Below, piece by piece: positions 56,511 through 64,000 of a stretch of 64,000 bases of DNA. Made by a program: the position numbers and the translations under genes. Under the pieces are notes generated by a model that did no database searches, had not been told where the DNA came from, and saw only the letters and a program-made list of their open reading frames with translations. The stretch comes from Bacteroidales bacterium (GTDB lineage: Bacteria > Bacteroidota > Bacteroidia > Bacteroidales > P3): positions 1-64,000 of the forward strand of contig JAFURZ010000010.1 in assembly GCA_017480785.1 (NCBI GenBank). Reading direction: 5' to 3'. Positions within the stretch are counted from its first letter, which is position 1. Every line of letters begins with the position of its first letter.

Positions 56511-57269
56511 AAAACTAAGAATAATTCCCATGAAGTCCTGTGCCTTGAGGGAGGCGCCGCCGATGAGGCCGCCGTCCACGTCGGGCTTGGCGAAGAGCTC
56601 CTTGGCGTTGGAGGGCTTGCACGAGCCGCCGTAGAGGATGCTGATGTCGTCGGCCACTTCCCGGCCGTATTTCGCGGCCAGCAGCGAGCGTATGTGGGCG
56701 TGGATTTCCTGCGCCTGGTCGGCCGTGGCGGTCTTGCCGGTGCCGATGGCCCAGACGGGCTCGTAGGCGATGACCACGTTCTTTATCTGCTCGGCGTCGA
56801 GGTGGAAGAGGCCTCCCTCGACCTGGGTCTTCACCACCTCCAGCTGGCGGCCCGCCTCGCGCTCCTCCAGCACCTCGCCCACGCACACGATGGGTTTCAG
56901 GCCGTGGGCCAGCAGCTGGTTCACCTTGGCGGCCACCAGGGCGTCGGTCTCGCCGTAGTACTGGCGGCGCTCCGAGTGGCCCACGATGCAGTAGTCGATT
57001 TCGCAACTCTCCAGCATCTCCGCGCTCACCTCGCCGGTGAAGGCGCCCTTCTCGCGGTCGCTCACGTTCTGCGCGCCGACCATGAAGTAGCTGTCGTTGG
57101 CATAGTCGCTCGCCATCTCGATGTAGGGGAACGGCGGACACACAATCACCTGCTCGTCGCGGGGCAGTTCCACTTTCTCCAGTTCGGTCATCAGCTCGTC
57201 GAGCAGTTCATCGGCCTCCGTGAAGGTGAGATTCATCTTCCAGTTGCCGGCAACGATATGTTTTCTCAT
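56508..57269 (-). CDS. tpiA: Triosephosphate isomerase
   Basis: Glycolytic isomerase, 253 aa. [10 protein letters not shown] (Lys), CIVGHSERR (catalytic His), [16 protein letters not shown] (catalytic Glu and loop 6), and [13 protein letters not shown]. The last residues (ILSF and stop) are at the edge of the heptamer element. Confidence 0.97.
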   Translation of the reverse strand: MRKHIVAGNWKMNLTFTEADELLDELMTELEKVELPRDEQVIVCPPFPYIEMASDYANDSYFMVGAQNVSDREKGAFTGEVSAEMLESCEIDYCIVGHSERRQYYGETDALVAAKVNQLLAHGLKPIVCVGEVLEEREAGRQLEVVKTQVEGGLFHLDAEQIKNVVIAYEPVWAIGTGKTATADQAQEIHAHIRSLLAAKYGREVADDISILYGGSCKPSNAKELFAKPDVDGGLIGGASLKAQDFMGIILSF

Positions 57270-57352
57270 AGTGTTGGTTTTTGAATTTTTTCTTTTTACA
57301 ACGCGTTTTTTCCCCGTTTATTGCCCGTCGCCATATTTTTTTCCTCCTGTCA

Positions 57353-57461
57353 CCTCCGCCATTTTAACGCTAGTATTACGGTAGTATTACGGTAGTATTA
57401 CGCTTTAAAAGCGTAATACTACCGTAATACTACCGTAATACTAGCGTTAAAATGGCGGAGG
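57353..57461. repeat. 109-nt perfect palindrome of 11-bp units (copy 3)
   Basis: Arms 57353-57406 and 57408-57461 pair without a mismatch: CCTCCGCCATTTTAACGC ... to ... AAAATGGCGGAGG. It lies in the 368-bp divergent gap between tpiA and serC; the rest holds the serC promoter and a G-rich stretch. Confidence 0.95.
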
Positions 57462-57534
57462 ATGTGGCGGGACGAGCCGGAGGTGACGGGGGTGGGGGTG
57501 GGCGGCCGTTTTTGTTTTATTTTTTACATATTTA

Positions 57535-57566
57535 TTTGGTACAATTAGTTTTTTTTACTATCTTTG
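57535..57566 (+). promoter_or_regulatory. Promoter of serC
   Basis: TTTG (57535-57538), 20 bp, TATCTTTG (57559-57566). Confidence 0.7.
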
Positions 57567-57637
57567 CTTTTACATTCCCATAGGGAGATTGTGATATAAG
57601 TAATTAAATATAAACCCATTAAAACAAAAAACAAACA

Positions 57638-58753
57638 ATGAAGACCGCTTATAACTTCAATGCAGGTCCCTGTGTCCTGCCCAAAGAGGCCATCGAAAGC
57701 ACGATTGCCGCTATCCGCGATTTCGACAACACCGGTATCGGACTGCTCGAAATCAGTCACCGCACCCCCGGCTGGGAGCGCACCATGGAAGAAACCCGCC
57801 AGCTGTGGCGTGACCTGCTCGGCATCCCCGCCGAGTATGAGATTCTGTTCCTCGGTGGCGGCGCCAGCACCGGCTTTATGGATGTGCCCGCCAACCTGCT
57901 GAACAAGAAGGCCGCCTACCTGCAGACCGGCGTGTGGGCCAAGAAGGCCGCCAAGGAAGCCAAGAACTTCGGCGAGACCGTCATCGTGGCCAGCAGCGAG
58001 GACAAGACCTACAGCTACATCCCGAAGGGTTGGACCGTCCCCGCCGACGCCGACTACTTCCACATCACGACCAACAACACCATCTACGGCACCGAAATCC
58101 GCAAGGACTTCGCCGCCAACGAGATTAACAACGTGATGTTGGTCGCCGACATGAGCTCGGACATCATGAGCCGTCCCGTCGACGTGAAGAAGTACGGCCT
58201 CATCTACGGTGGTGCCCAGAAGAACGTCGGCCCTGCCGGTGTCACCTTCTACATCGTCCGCAAGGACATCCTCGGCAAGATTACCGACCGCCAGTACATG
58301 AACCCGCTGCCTACCATGGTGGACTTCCGCACCCACGCCGCCGAAGAGGCCAAGAACATCAGCATGTTCAACACGCCCCCGGTGAGCGCCATCTTCGTGA
58401 TGCACGAGACCCTGAAGTGGGTTAAGAACACCATCGGCGGTGTGAAGGAGATGGAGAAAATCAACCTCAAGAAGAGCGCCATGCTCTACGAGGAAATCGA
58501 CCGCAACAGCATGTTCCGCGGCACCGCCGAGAAGGAGGACCGCTCGATTATGAACCACTGCTGGGTGATGGCCGAGGGCCGCGAGAACCTGCAGGACGCC
58601 TTCATGGCTTTCGCCAAGGAGCGCGGCATGGTCGGCATCAAGGGCCACCGCTCGGTGGGCGGCTTCCGCGCCAGCCTCTACAACGCCTGCCCCGTCGAGG
58701 CCGTCGAGGCCCTGGTCCAGTGCATGCAGGACTTCGAGAAAGCTAACAAGTAA
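57638..58753 (+). CDS. serC: Phosphoserine aminotransferase
   Basis: PLP enzyme of serine synthesis, 371 aa. FNAGPCVLPKEAIE, EISHRTPGWE, FLGGGASTGFMDVPANLL, and the PLP-lysine site YGGAQKNVGPAG. Functionally paired with serA, which is 504 bp downstream because a gene-carrying repeat element lies between. Confidence 0.96.
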   Translation: MKTAYNFNAGPCVLPKEAIESTIAAIRDFDNTGIGLLEISHRTPGWERTMEETRQLWRDLLGIPAEYEILFLGGGASTGFMDVPANLLNKKAAYLQTGVWAKKAAKEAKNFGETVIVASSEDKTYSYIPKGWTVPADADYFHITTNNTIYGTEIRKDFAANEINNVMLVADMSSDIMSRPVDVKKYGLIYGGAQKNVGPAGVTFYIVRKDILGKITDRQYMNPLPTMVDFRTHAAEEAKNISMFNTPPVSAIFVMHETLKWVKNTIGGVKEMEKINLKKSAMLYEEIDRNSMFRGTAEKEDRSIMNHCWVMAEGRENLQDAFMAFAKERGMVGIKGHRSVGGFRASLYNACPVEAVEALVQCMQDFEKANK

Positions 58754-59249
58754 GAGTGAATAGTGAATTGTGAATAGTGAATCGAGCGAGGTTCACTATT
58801 CACAATTCTTTCGTTTTGTCTGCAACTTGATATGTACCATCGTGACCTGAATGTTTGGAGAGAGGGAGTTGAACTGGTGAAAATGGTCTATGAATTATTG
58901 GAGCATTTTCCAAAGACAGAAGAATTTGCACTCTCATTTCAAATAAGGAAATCGGTGGTGTCCATTCCATCGAATATTGCAGAAGGATGTGGCAGAGACT
59001 CGGACAAGGAGTTATTCCATTTTCTAGGTATCTCTGCCGGGTCCTTGGCAGAACTGGAAACACAGTTGATTATTGCGAAGGAATTGGGCTTTATTGACAA
59101 CATAACAAAGGTAGAAGACAAAATGAAGGCTGTTCAAAAACTGCTTACAGGCTTTAGAAAATACGTTAAGACAAATATTGACAGTAAAAATAACCAGAAT
59201 GCGTGAGTGTGAACTCTTTCAATTCACAATTCACCATTCACAATTCACC
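58754..59249. mobile_element. IVS-like element: heptamer inverted arms carrying a four-helix-bundle gene
   Basis: The left end holds GTGAATAGTGAATTGTGAAT units (58756-58782), with an immediate small hairpin back to GTTCACTATTCACAATTC (58791-58808). The right end is TTCACAATTCACCATTCACA (59217-59249), inverted to the left arm. Between them is the IVP/S23-type gene 58832-59206. It splits serC from serA. No transposase. Confidence 0.75.
58832..59206 (+). CDS. Four-helix-bundle protein of the 23S rRNA intervening-sequence (S23/IVP, Avd-like) family
   Basis: 124 aa. DLNVWREGVELVKMVYELLEHFPKTEEFALSFQIRKSVVSIPSNIAEGCGRDS and FLGISAGSLAELETQLIIAKELGFI match the TIGR02436 signature closely. Relatives are encoded inside intervening sequences of 23S rRNA genes and, as Avd, in diversity-generating retroelements; they form basic barrels that bind nucleic acid. 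Here the gene is framed by inverted heptamer arms. No reverse transcriptase is nearby. AT-richer than serC and serA. Confidence 0.93.
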   Translation: MYHRDLNVWREGVELVKMVYELLEHFPKTEEFALSFQIRKSVVSIPSNIAEGCGRDSDKELFHFLGISAGSLAELETQLIIAKELGFIDNITKVEDKMKAVQKLLTGFRKYVKTNIDSKNNQNA

Positions 59250-59257
59250 AAACAACA

Positions 59258-60178
59258 ATGAAAGTATTAGTTGCTACTGAGAAACCTTTCGCAAAGGTTG
59301 CAGTTGATGGAATCAAGAAGGTTGTCGAGGAGAACGGCCACCAGTTTGCCCTCCTCGAGAAATATACCGACGTGAACGACCTGTACAAGGCCGTCGAGGA
59401 TGCCGACGCCCTCATCGTCCGCTCCGACAAGGTGACCAAAGAGGTCATCGACCACGCCAAACAGCTGAAGATTGTCGTGCGTGCCGGCGCTGGCTACGAC
59501 AACCTCGACCTCGAGGCTTGCACCGCCCGCAAGATTGTGGCCATGAACACTCCCGGCCAGAACAGCAACGCTGTGGCCGAGCTCGTCATGGGTATGCTCG
59601 TCTATGCCGTGCGTAACTTCTACAACGGCAAGAGCGGCAGCGAGCTGATGGGCAAGAAGCTGGGTATCCTCGCCTTCGGCAACGTGGGACGCAATGTGGC
59701 CCGCATCGCCAAGGGCTTCGGCATGGATGTCTATGCCTACGATGCCTTCCTCAACGCCGAGCAAATCAACTCCAGCGCCATGGCCAAGGCTGTGGAGAGC
59801 CAAGAGGCCCTCTTCGAGACCTGCGACATCGTGTCGCTGCACATCCCCGCCACCGCCGAGACCAAGCAGAGCATCAACTACGACCTGGTGGGCAAGATGC
59901 ACAAAGGCGGTATCCTGGTGAACAGCGCCCGCAAGGAGGTCATCGACGAGGCCGGCCTGCTCAAGCTGATGGCCGAGCGCACCGACCTGAAGTACATCAC
60001 CGACATCATGCCCGATGCCGATGCCGACTTCCGCGCTTTCGAGGGCCGCTACTTCGCCACCCCCAAGAAGATGGGTGCCCAGACCGAAGAGGCCAACATC
60101 AACGCCGGTATCGCCGCCGCCAACCAGATTGCCGACTTCTTCAAGACCGGCAACAAGAAGTTCCAGGTGAACAAGTAA
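59258..60178 (+). CDS. serA: D-3-phosphoglycerate dehydrogenase
   Basis: First step of serine synthesis, 306 aa, short form without ACT domain. Rossmann LGILAFGNVGRNVARIAKGFG, substrate residues VRAGAGYDNLD, and HIPATAETKQSINYDLVGKMHKGGILVNSARKEVIDE. It starts 9 bp after the right arm of the element, so its promoter or translation may depend on the repeat. Confidence 0.95.
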   Translation: MKVLVATEKPFAKVAVDGIKKVVEENGHQFALLEKYTDVNDLYKAVEDADALIVRSDKVTKEVIDHAKQLKIVVRAGAGYDNLDLEACTARKIVAMNTPGQNSNAVAELVMGMLVYAVRNFYNGKSGSELMGKKLGILAFGNVGRNVARIAKGFGMDVYAYDAFLNAEQINSSAMAKAVESQEALFETCDIVSLHIPATAETKQSINYDLVGKMHKGGILVNSARKEVIDEAGLLKLMAERTDLKYITDIMPDADADFRAFEGRYFATPKKMGAQTEEANINAGIAAANQIADFFKTGNKKFQVNK

Positions 60179-60185
60179 GAAACCG

Positions 60186-60242
60186 GTAGTAAAGCAGTAA
60201 AGGAGTAAAGTAGTCAAGTGCTTTGCTCCTTTACTTGTTTAC
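60186..60242. repeat. 8-bp-period hairpin (AGTAAAGG units) after serA
   Basis: AGTAAAGC, AGTAAAGG, AGTAAAGT, AGTCAAGT, then CTTTGCTCCTTTACTTGTTT in inverse. It ends 3 bp before the next ATG. Confidence 0.75.
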
Positions 60243-60244
60243 GC

Positions 60245-61114
60245 ATGAGATTGTGTGTCTTTAATCCGGAGCATGATTTGTGCCTTGCCAAAGGTCGTGC
60301 TCATTATGTGCCGCCGCGGTCGGCGGTGGACTTTGCCCGTCGCGATGCCAAGGCGGTCATGGGTGTACTCTACCCCGACGCCGTCTGCAGTTCCGTCTAT
60401 GACCTTGAACTCTCCACTCTCCACTTTCCACTCTCCACTCTCACCGTCTGGGGCTGGGATGCGGTGGTGAAGCACGAGCTGGGGAAACGCGGCGTCCCGG
60501 AGTCGCTCCTGCCCTCGGACGAGGAGATTGCCACCATCCGCGAGTTGCAGCACCGCTCCACCGTGCTGCCGTTGCAGGAGGACTGCCACGAGGTGCACGG
60601 CGTCGAGGAGATGGAGGCACTGCTGCGGCAGCGCGAGCACTGGGTGCTGAAGGCGCCGTGGAGCGGGGCGGGTAGGGGGCTGCGCTGGGTGCACGGCGGC
60701 TTGACGGCCATCGACCGCGACTGGATTGTGAAGACGGCCCGCGAGCAACGGTGCGTCGTCGCCGAGCCCCGCCGCGACGTGGTGGCCGACGTGGCGCTGG
60801 AATATGTTGACGGGCGTTTCTTCGGCTACTCCTACTTCAAGACTGGCAGCGGCGTGTACAAGGAGAACATCGCCTGGCCGGACGAGCGCATCGAGGCGGA
60901 GTTCTCGCTGTTGCCGGTGCGGGAGAAGGTGGAACGGTGGCTGGAGGAGAACGTGTGGCCGCGCTACCGGGGGCCGCTAGGTGTCGACCTGATGGTCGAC
61001 AGGCAGGGGCAGGTGTTTGTCTCGGAGATTAACTTCCGCCACACGATGGGAATGGTGGCGCACGAACGGATAAGAACGATGAAAGAAAGCCCCGTAGGGG
61101 CGACAGAAATATGA
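60245..61114 (+). CDS. ATP-grasp-like protein of unknown function
   Basis: 289 aa from ATG 60245 (MRLCVFNPEHDLCLA). A middle-to-C-terminal part with HWVLKAPWSGAGRGLRWV, VAEPRRDVVADVALEY and GPLGVDLMVDRQGQVFVSEINFRHTMGM has the lysine, acidic and Asn residues of ATP-grasp folds (E-x-N metal site). Residues about 56-68 (ELSTLHFPLSTLTV) come from heptamer sequence 60407-60445. The stop overlaps the mntP start (ATGA). Substrate unknown. Confidence 0.75.
   Translation: MRLCVFNPEHDLCLAKGRAHYVPPRSAVDFARRDAKAVMGVLYPDAVCSSVYDLELSTLHFPLSTLTVWGWDAVVKHELGKRGVPESLLPSDEEIATIRELQHRSTVLPLQEDCHEVHGVEEMEALLRQREHWVLKAPWSGAGRGLRWVHGGLTAIDRDWIVKTAREQRCVVAEPRRDVVADVALEYVDGRFFGYSYFKTGSGVYKENIAWPDERIEAEFSLLPVREKVERWLEENVWPRYRGPLGVDLMVDRQGQVFVSEINFRHTMGMVAHERIRTMKESPVGATEI
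60407..60445. repeat. Heptamer repeat (CTCCACT units) in frame in the ATP-grasp-like gene
   Basis: CTCCACT, CTCCACT, TTCCACT, CTCCACT, CTCACC in 7-bp steps; one arm only. Confidence 0.75.
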
Positions 61115-61716
61115 CATTTATTGAAGCATTACTCTTGGCCCTGGCCCTGTGTGTCGACACGCTGGTGGTGTCGGCCACCACGGCATTCCGTAGCAAGATG
61201 GCCTACGGCAGGGGGCTGTTGATGGCTACGATACTGGGGTTCTGCCAGTTTGCCTTCCCGCTGGTGGGGGCTGTTATCGGCGATGTGTCACGCTCGTTTA
61301 TCGAGGCGGTCGACCACTGGGTGGCGTTCGGCCTGCTGGCCCTGGTGGGTGGCAAGATGATTGTGGATAGCCTCAGCCTCGACCCCTCACAGAAGGGAGA
61401 GGAGAGTGGCAGGCAGGAGAAGTCGCCCCTTGTCAATAGGAAATGGGGTAGGGAACTGATGCATTATTGCATGCTGGGCATCGCCACCAGCATCGACGGG
61501 CTGGCCGTCGGCATCGGTCTGGGACTGGAGCACACGATGGGCACCGTGATGTGGGTGGTGCTGCTCATCGGCGTAGTCACCTTCCTGATATCCCTGCTGG
61601 GTGTTTTCCTCGGCAAGCGCAACATCCCGGTGCCCGAGCGCACGGCCAACCTGATTGCCGGCGTGGTGCTTATCGGCCTGGGTGTGAAAATCCTGTTGGA
61701 GCACCTTTTCTTCTGA
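61111..61716 (+). CDS. mntP: Manganese efflux pump MntP
   Basis: 201 aa inner-membrane protein with six predicted helices in two inverted halves; each has the Asp motif (LCVDTLVVSATTAF and ATSIDGLAVGIGLG). A loop in the middle (DPSQKGEESGRQEKSPLVN) is longer than usual. Exports Mn2+. Overlaps the preceding gene by 4 bp. Confidence 0.92.
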   Translation: MTFIEALLLALALCVDTLVVSATTAFRSKMAYGRGLLMATILGFCQFAFPLVGAVIGDVSRSFIEAVDHWVAFGLLALVGGKMIVDSLSLDPSQKGEESGRQEKSPLVNRKWGRELMHYCMLGIATSIDGLAVGIGLGLEHTMGTVMWVVLLIGVVTFLISLLGVFLGKRNIPVPERTANLIAGVVLIGLGVKILLEHLFF

Positions 61717-61722
61717 TTTTTT

Positions 61723-61753
61723 TTTGATTATTTAGGAATTATTTTTATCTTTG
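61723..61753 (+). promoter_or_regulatory. Promoter of the 61842-63002 gene
   Basis: TTTG (61723-61726), 19 bp, TATCTTTG (61746-61753). Confidence 0.65.
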
Positions 61754-61841
61754 CACTCATCAAAGCGTGTGGAATACGGTGGGTGCGATGGTGTAATATT
61801 ATGATTCTTAAATTATTATTAACCCATTAATACATTTTGTT

Positions 61842-63002
61842 ATGGATGAAAACACTGTCAATCTGAGGGCCGAGCAACTGCTCGACGAGGCCGCCTTTAC
61901 CTCATCGTTAGTGAAGAACAAGGAACGGGAGAGGGGTTCTGTCGACCCCGACCACATCTATCCCATCACCAAGGGGGAGACCGACCGTATGGCCGACCTG
62001 CTGCGGCAGGCCGAGGCGGCGGTGGAGGATGCGTCGGACGTCACCTATCGTGAGAAGTACGACCAGTTGAACGAGGTGGTGCAGTGGTCCTACGGCCGTT
62101 ACCGCACGTGGACTTGGGGCGTGCTGCTGGGCGTGGTGTTGCTGGCGTTGTTATTGCTTTGGGGACGCAATTCAAACAAGAAAGACGCCGACATGTACAA
62201 AGCCTATGCCGCACAGGCCGAGGCCTGGACGCCTTGCGACACCACCATCACATGGGATGCCTGTGAAGCCAATGGGAGCTATTCGTTTGAGAACGAATAT
62301 GCCAGTGCCAACAAATGGAAACGCGGCGAGCTTCAACGGTGCAAGAGTATGTATGTTGTCGCCCTGAAGAATATTGAGGATTACCAGCAAAAAGTCGATA
62401 CGGCCACGAACAAAGAGGCCAAGGAGAGGTATCTGGAGTCGATAAAACGGAACCAGAAGGATGCGGAGAACGCCCGCCAGCGCTTCGACAGTGTGGCTAA
62501 ACTGGACTTTAAGGGAATACAGAATATGGCCAAAGAGAAGGCACAGGATTGGAGCAAATATTCCAGCGAGGATTCGGGTTCATATCTGGGCTGGATGATT
62601 TTCTTTGTGGTGCTGGCCGCTTTATACATCTGGACGGGCTATGCCTACGGCTACGAAGTCACACGCCACAAGACGCGTGACAAGGTGCTGGGATGGATAG
62701 GCAAGATAGGTTTTTGGCTGGCAGGCGTGTTCTTCGGTAGCGGTTTGCTGATGCAGCTTTTCGCACCCGACAAGCGGGTGGAATACATCTTCAGCAGCGG
62801 CCGTCGCGAGACGCACACTGAGTCCGACGTGGCCGGCACCTCGATGAATATCATGCTCAAAGTGGTGCTGATGGTTATTGGTGCCGCCATCTTTATCGGC
62901 ATCTCGGTGTTCCTGATGTTCTTTGCCGTCATCGGAGGCATCATCGACAGGATACGCCGTGCCGGGGATGGAAAGGCCGTCAAGTCTGTGACCGAGCAGT
63001 AA
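61842..63002 (+). CDS. Membrane protein of unknown function
   Basis: 386 aa. An N-terminal soluble part of about 85 residues, TM1 (TWGVLLGVVLLALLLLWG), an extracytoplasmic Lys/Asp-rich, coiled-coil-prone segment (about 115-245), TM2 (YLGWMIFFVVLAALYIWTGYAYGY), TM3 (GFWLAGVFFGSGLLMQLF) and TM4 (VVLMVIGAAIFIGISVFLMFFAVIGGI). No family recognised. Its own promoter and a downstream hairpin make it monocistronic. Confidence 0.75.
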   Translation: MDENTVNLRAEQLLDEAAFTSSLVKNKERERGSVDPDHIYPITKGETDRMADLLRQAEAAVEDASDVTYREKYDQLNEVVQWSYGRYRTWTWGVLLGVVLLALLLLWGRNSNKKDADMYKAYAAQAEAWTPCDTTITWDACEANGSYSFENEYASANKWKRGELQRCKSMYVVALKNIEDYQQKVDTATNKEAKERYLESIKRNQKDAENARQRFDSVAKLDFKGIQNMAKEKAQDWSKYSSEDSGSYLGWMIFFVVLAALYIWTGYAYGYEVTRHKTRDKVLGWIGKIGFWLAGVFFGSGLLMQLFAPDKRVEYIFSSGRRETHTESDVAGTSMNIMLKVVLMVIGAAIFIGISVFLMFFAVIGGIIDRIRRAGDGKAVKSVTEQ

Positions 63003-63013
63003 GTGTTAAAAGG

Positions 63014-63071
63014 AAACTCCCGTGCACGACCTTTGTCTCCAAATTGAGAGAAGGGTGGTGCACGGGAGTTT
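63014..63071 (+). terminator. Long-loop hairpin after the membrane-protein gene
   Basis: AAACTCCCGTGCAC (63014-63027) pairs with GTGCACGGGAGTTT (63058-63071). Confidence 0.6.
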
Positions 63072-63118
63072 GAGAGATAGTGAATGATGATTTCGTGCGT
63101 AATAATTAGTGATGTGAT

Positions 63119-63542
63119 ATGAAAAAGTTGTTATTGCTCATATCTTTTTTTGCAATTGGAATTACCATGGCAATGGCCAATCAGTCCTCGGCCTGTGAGA
63201 ACTCGACACCGTCTCTTTATATGAGTAATACTTGTGAAGAGAAGATGGAGTATGATACAATATCCACAACACTTGATGAATGGGGGGGGGGTTATGGATA
63301 AAAAGAGCAAAGAGGGATGGTATTTTAAGGCTCTTATCTATCAGAAGGACAAAGATGTACTTCTTATCATTGAACGGCCGATTCAAGAGAAGGCATCGCC
63401 AGTGTTGTCAAAGATTAATGACTATTTGTATGGATATTCTCCAGACCAGCCTGATTTTATTGAAGACGCCTACTTTGAATCATTGTTGGGTGTGATTCAT
63501 GTTGTAAATAATAAGATTGTGGAGTGGGTTGAAACAAGATAG
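63119..63542 (+). pseudogene. Small exported protein split by a frameshift at a G10 tract (possibly phase-variable)
   Basis: The first frame (63119) gives a signal peptide MKKLLLLISFFAIGITMAMANQ and continues to DEWGGGYG, then stops at 63301 just after ten consecutive G (63282-63291). The second frame continues as VMDKKSKEGWYFKALIYQKDKDVLLIIERP ... NKIVEWVETR to 63542. Removing one G joins them into a single protein of about 140 aa. Either slipped-strand phase variation, a sequencing error in the homopolymer, or a decayed gene. No family recognised. Confidence 0.65.
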
Positions 63543-63552
63543 TCATATATGA

Positions 63553-63594
63553 CTATCCGCATCTCCCCACTGCCAATAGGAGATGGGGGGATAG
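63553..63594 (+). terminator. Terminator-like hairpin after the split gene
   Basis: CTATCC..ATCTCC pairs with GGAGAT....GGATAG. Confidence 0.5.
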
Positions 63595-63595
63595 C

Positions 63596-63812
63596 ATGTA
63601 TTAATCCCGGAATTATTATGTGAGAAAACCTGTTTTTCGCCTGTTGGCGGGAAGTGGGCGGAGTGGGTTATTTGGGTACTTTTGTGGGCAAGTTAGGTAC
63701 TTTCGTGGGTCGATTTTGAGCATTTTGGCAAAATGGCCTTATATTGATGGCCGACTTCTGATGAGGTCGAGAGTTGTTTGAAATATGGATAAAATGGAAA
63801 TGAAAAAAAGGA
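63596..63812. other. Gene-free stretch with a short direct repeat
   Basis: GGTACTTTTGTGGG (63675-63688) is repeated as GGTACTTTCGTGGG (63696-63709), exactly 21 bp apart. No gene, promoter or RNA recognised in the rest. Confidence 0.4.
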
Positions 63813-63838
63813 AAGCGCCCCGCGGGAGGCGGGGCGCT
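63813..63838 (-). terminator. Terminator of the exbD gene
   Basis: Arms AGCGCCCCGC / GCGGGGCGCT; on the minus strand the stem is followed by TTCCTTTTTTTC. Confidence 0.8.
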
Positions 63839-63868
63839 GTGTGGAGTGTGATGCGGGATAGAGAAAGG

Positions 63869-64000
63869 TTACTTCCTCTTTCCGCCTTTGCTGGCATTGT
63901 AGAAGATTTTGAGGGCACCGGCTTTGCGGAGCTCCTGCTTGATGTCGCTAATCATACCCATGCGCACCTGCTTGTCGGCCTTGATGGCCGTGGTGATGTA
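63869..64000 (-). CDS. exbD: ExbD-type biopolymer transport protein, C-terminal 43 residues (runs off the window edge)
   Basis: Minus-strand frame YITTAIKADKQVRMGMISDIKQELRKAGALKIFYNASKGGKRK and stop at 63869. The I.AD..V....V..I...L...G...I...A pattern is the conserved C-terminal domain of ExbD, the proton-channel partner of TonB systems. The N-terminus and any exbB lie beyond the window. Confidence 0.75.
   Translation of the reverse strand, partial: YITTAIKADKQVRMGMISDIKQELRKAGALKIFYNASKGGKRK

Noticed and set aside
58832..59206. Diversity-generating retroelement accessory protein (Avd)
   Set aside because: Same fold family, but no reverse transcriptase, template repeat or variable target is nearby.

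Overview
The window looks like a chromosomal segment of a member of the Bacteroidota, most likely Bacteroidales. The evidence is Bacteroidota-type promoters (TTTG, about 19-20 bp, TAnnTTTG) with few Shine-Dalgarno sequences, a type IX secretion cargo protein plus PorQ, many exported lipoproteins, the gene order nusB-DUF1573-yajC-ybbR-coaE, and long Bacteroidota-type NusB. Base composition is G+C rich over most of the window. A visibly AT-rich accessory stretch runs from about 17.8 to 22.7 kb. Lysine-fermentation genes (kamA, kdd), a class III ribonucleotide reductase and radical-SAM enzymes suggest an anaerobe, probably host-associated. I cannot assign a genus.

Layout. 0-1.2 kb: groEL (partial) and groES. 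1.3-2.7 kb: a T9SS cargo protein with leucine-rich repeats. 2.9-9.9 kb: two paralogous ECF sigma-factor cassettes (sigma, small one-TM putative anti-sigma, small exported protein, one or two large lipoproteins sharing a domain) with an extra lipoprotein between them; three promoters in this block share a motif. 10-12 kb: typA. 12.2-13.2 kb: a DUF3791/DUF3990/DUF3791 putative toxin-antitoxin trio. 13.4-17.5 kb: a lipoprotein, a hydrolase relic, a metallo-beta-lactamase-fold lipoprotein, a DUF2461 protein and nfo. 17.8-23.1 kb: accessory island with a membrane protein divergent from a RES-domain protein, a PIN toxin module, an HNH nuclease, a putative zincin, 42-bp tandem repeats and a broken PIN pair. 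23.2-25.1 kb: dnaK. 25.7-29.5 kb: an outer-membrane protein and a cobalamin riboswitch ahead of nrdD-nrdG. 29.8-36.1 kb: leuS-nusB-DUF1573-yajC-ybbR-coaE. 36.1-40.2 kb: a NagZ/beta-lactamase fusion, a TerB-DnaJ protein and anmK (cell-wall recycling). 40.6-49 kb: a Ser/Thr/Arg-rich exported protein, udp, kdd, an OM protein, tcdA, kamA, porQ and a lipoate ligase. 49-57.3 kb: an M16 protease, glyS, a histidine kinase, a LolC/E-type permease and tpiA. 57.6-64 kb: serC, a four-helix-bundle (IVP/S23-type) gene, serA, an ATP-grasp-like protein, mntP, a membrane protein, an exported protein split at a G10 tract, and an exbD fragment.

The most striking signal cuts across all regions. There are about two dozen short hairpin or palindrome elements whose arms are degenerate tandem repeats with a period of 7, 8, 9 or 11 bp. 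They sit in intergenic gaps and also, in frame, inside genes (nrdD, leuS, tcdA, lplA, udp, an ATP-grasp-like gene, the porQ signal peptide). The nrdD and leuS copies are the same element, with the same loop, read in the same frame. One heptamer element, between serC and serA, carries an IVP/S23-type four-helix-bundle gene between its inverted arms, like the intervening sequences inserted in 23S rRNA genes. I infer one dispersing class of IVS-like elements. The duplicated ECF sigma cassettes are the second main candidate for an undescribed system.
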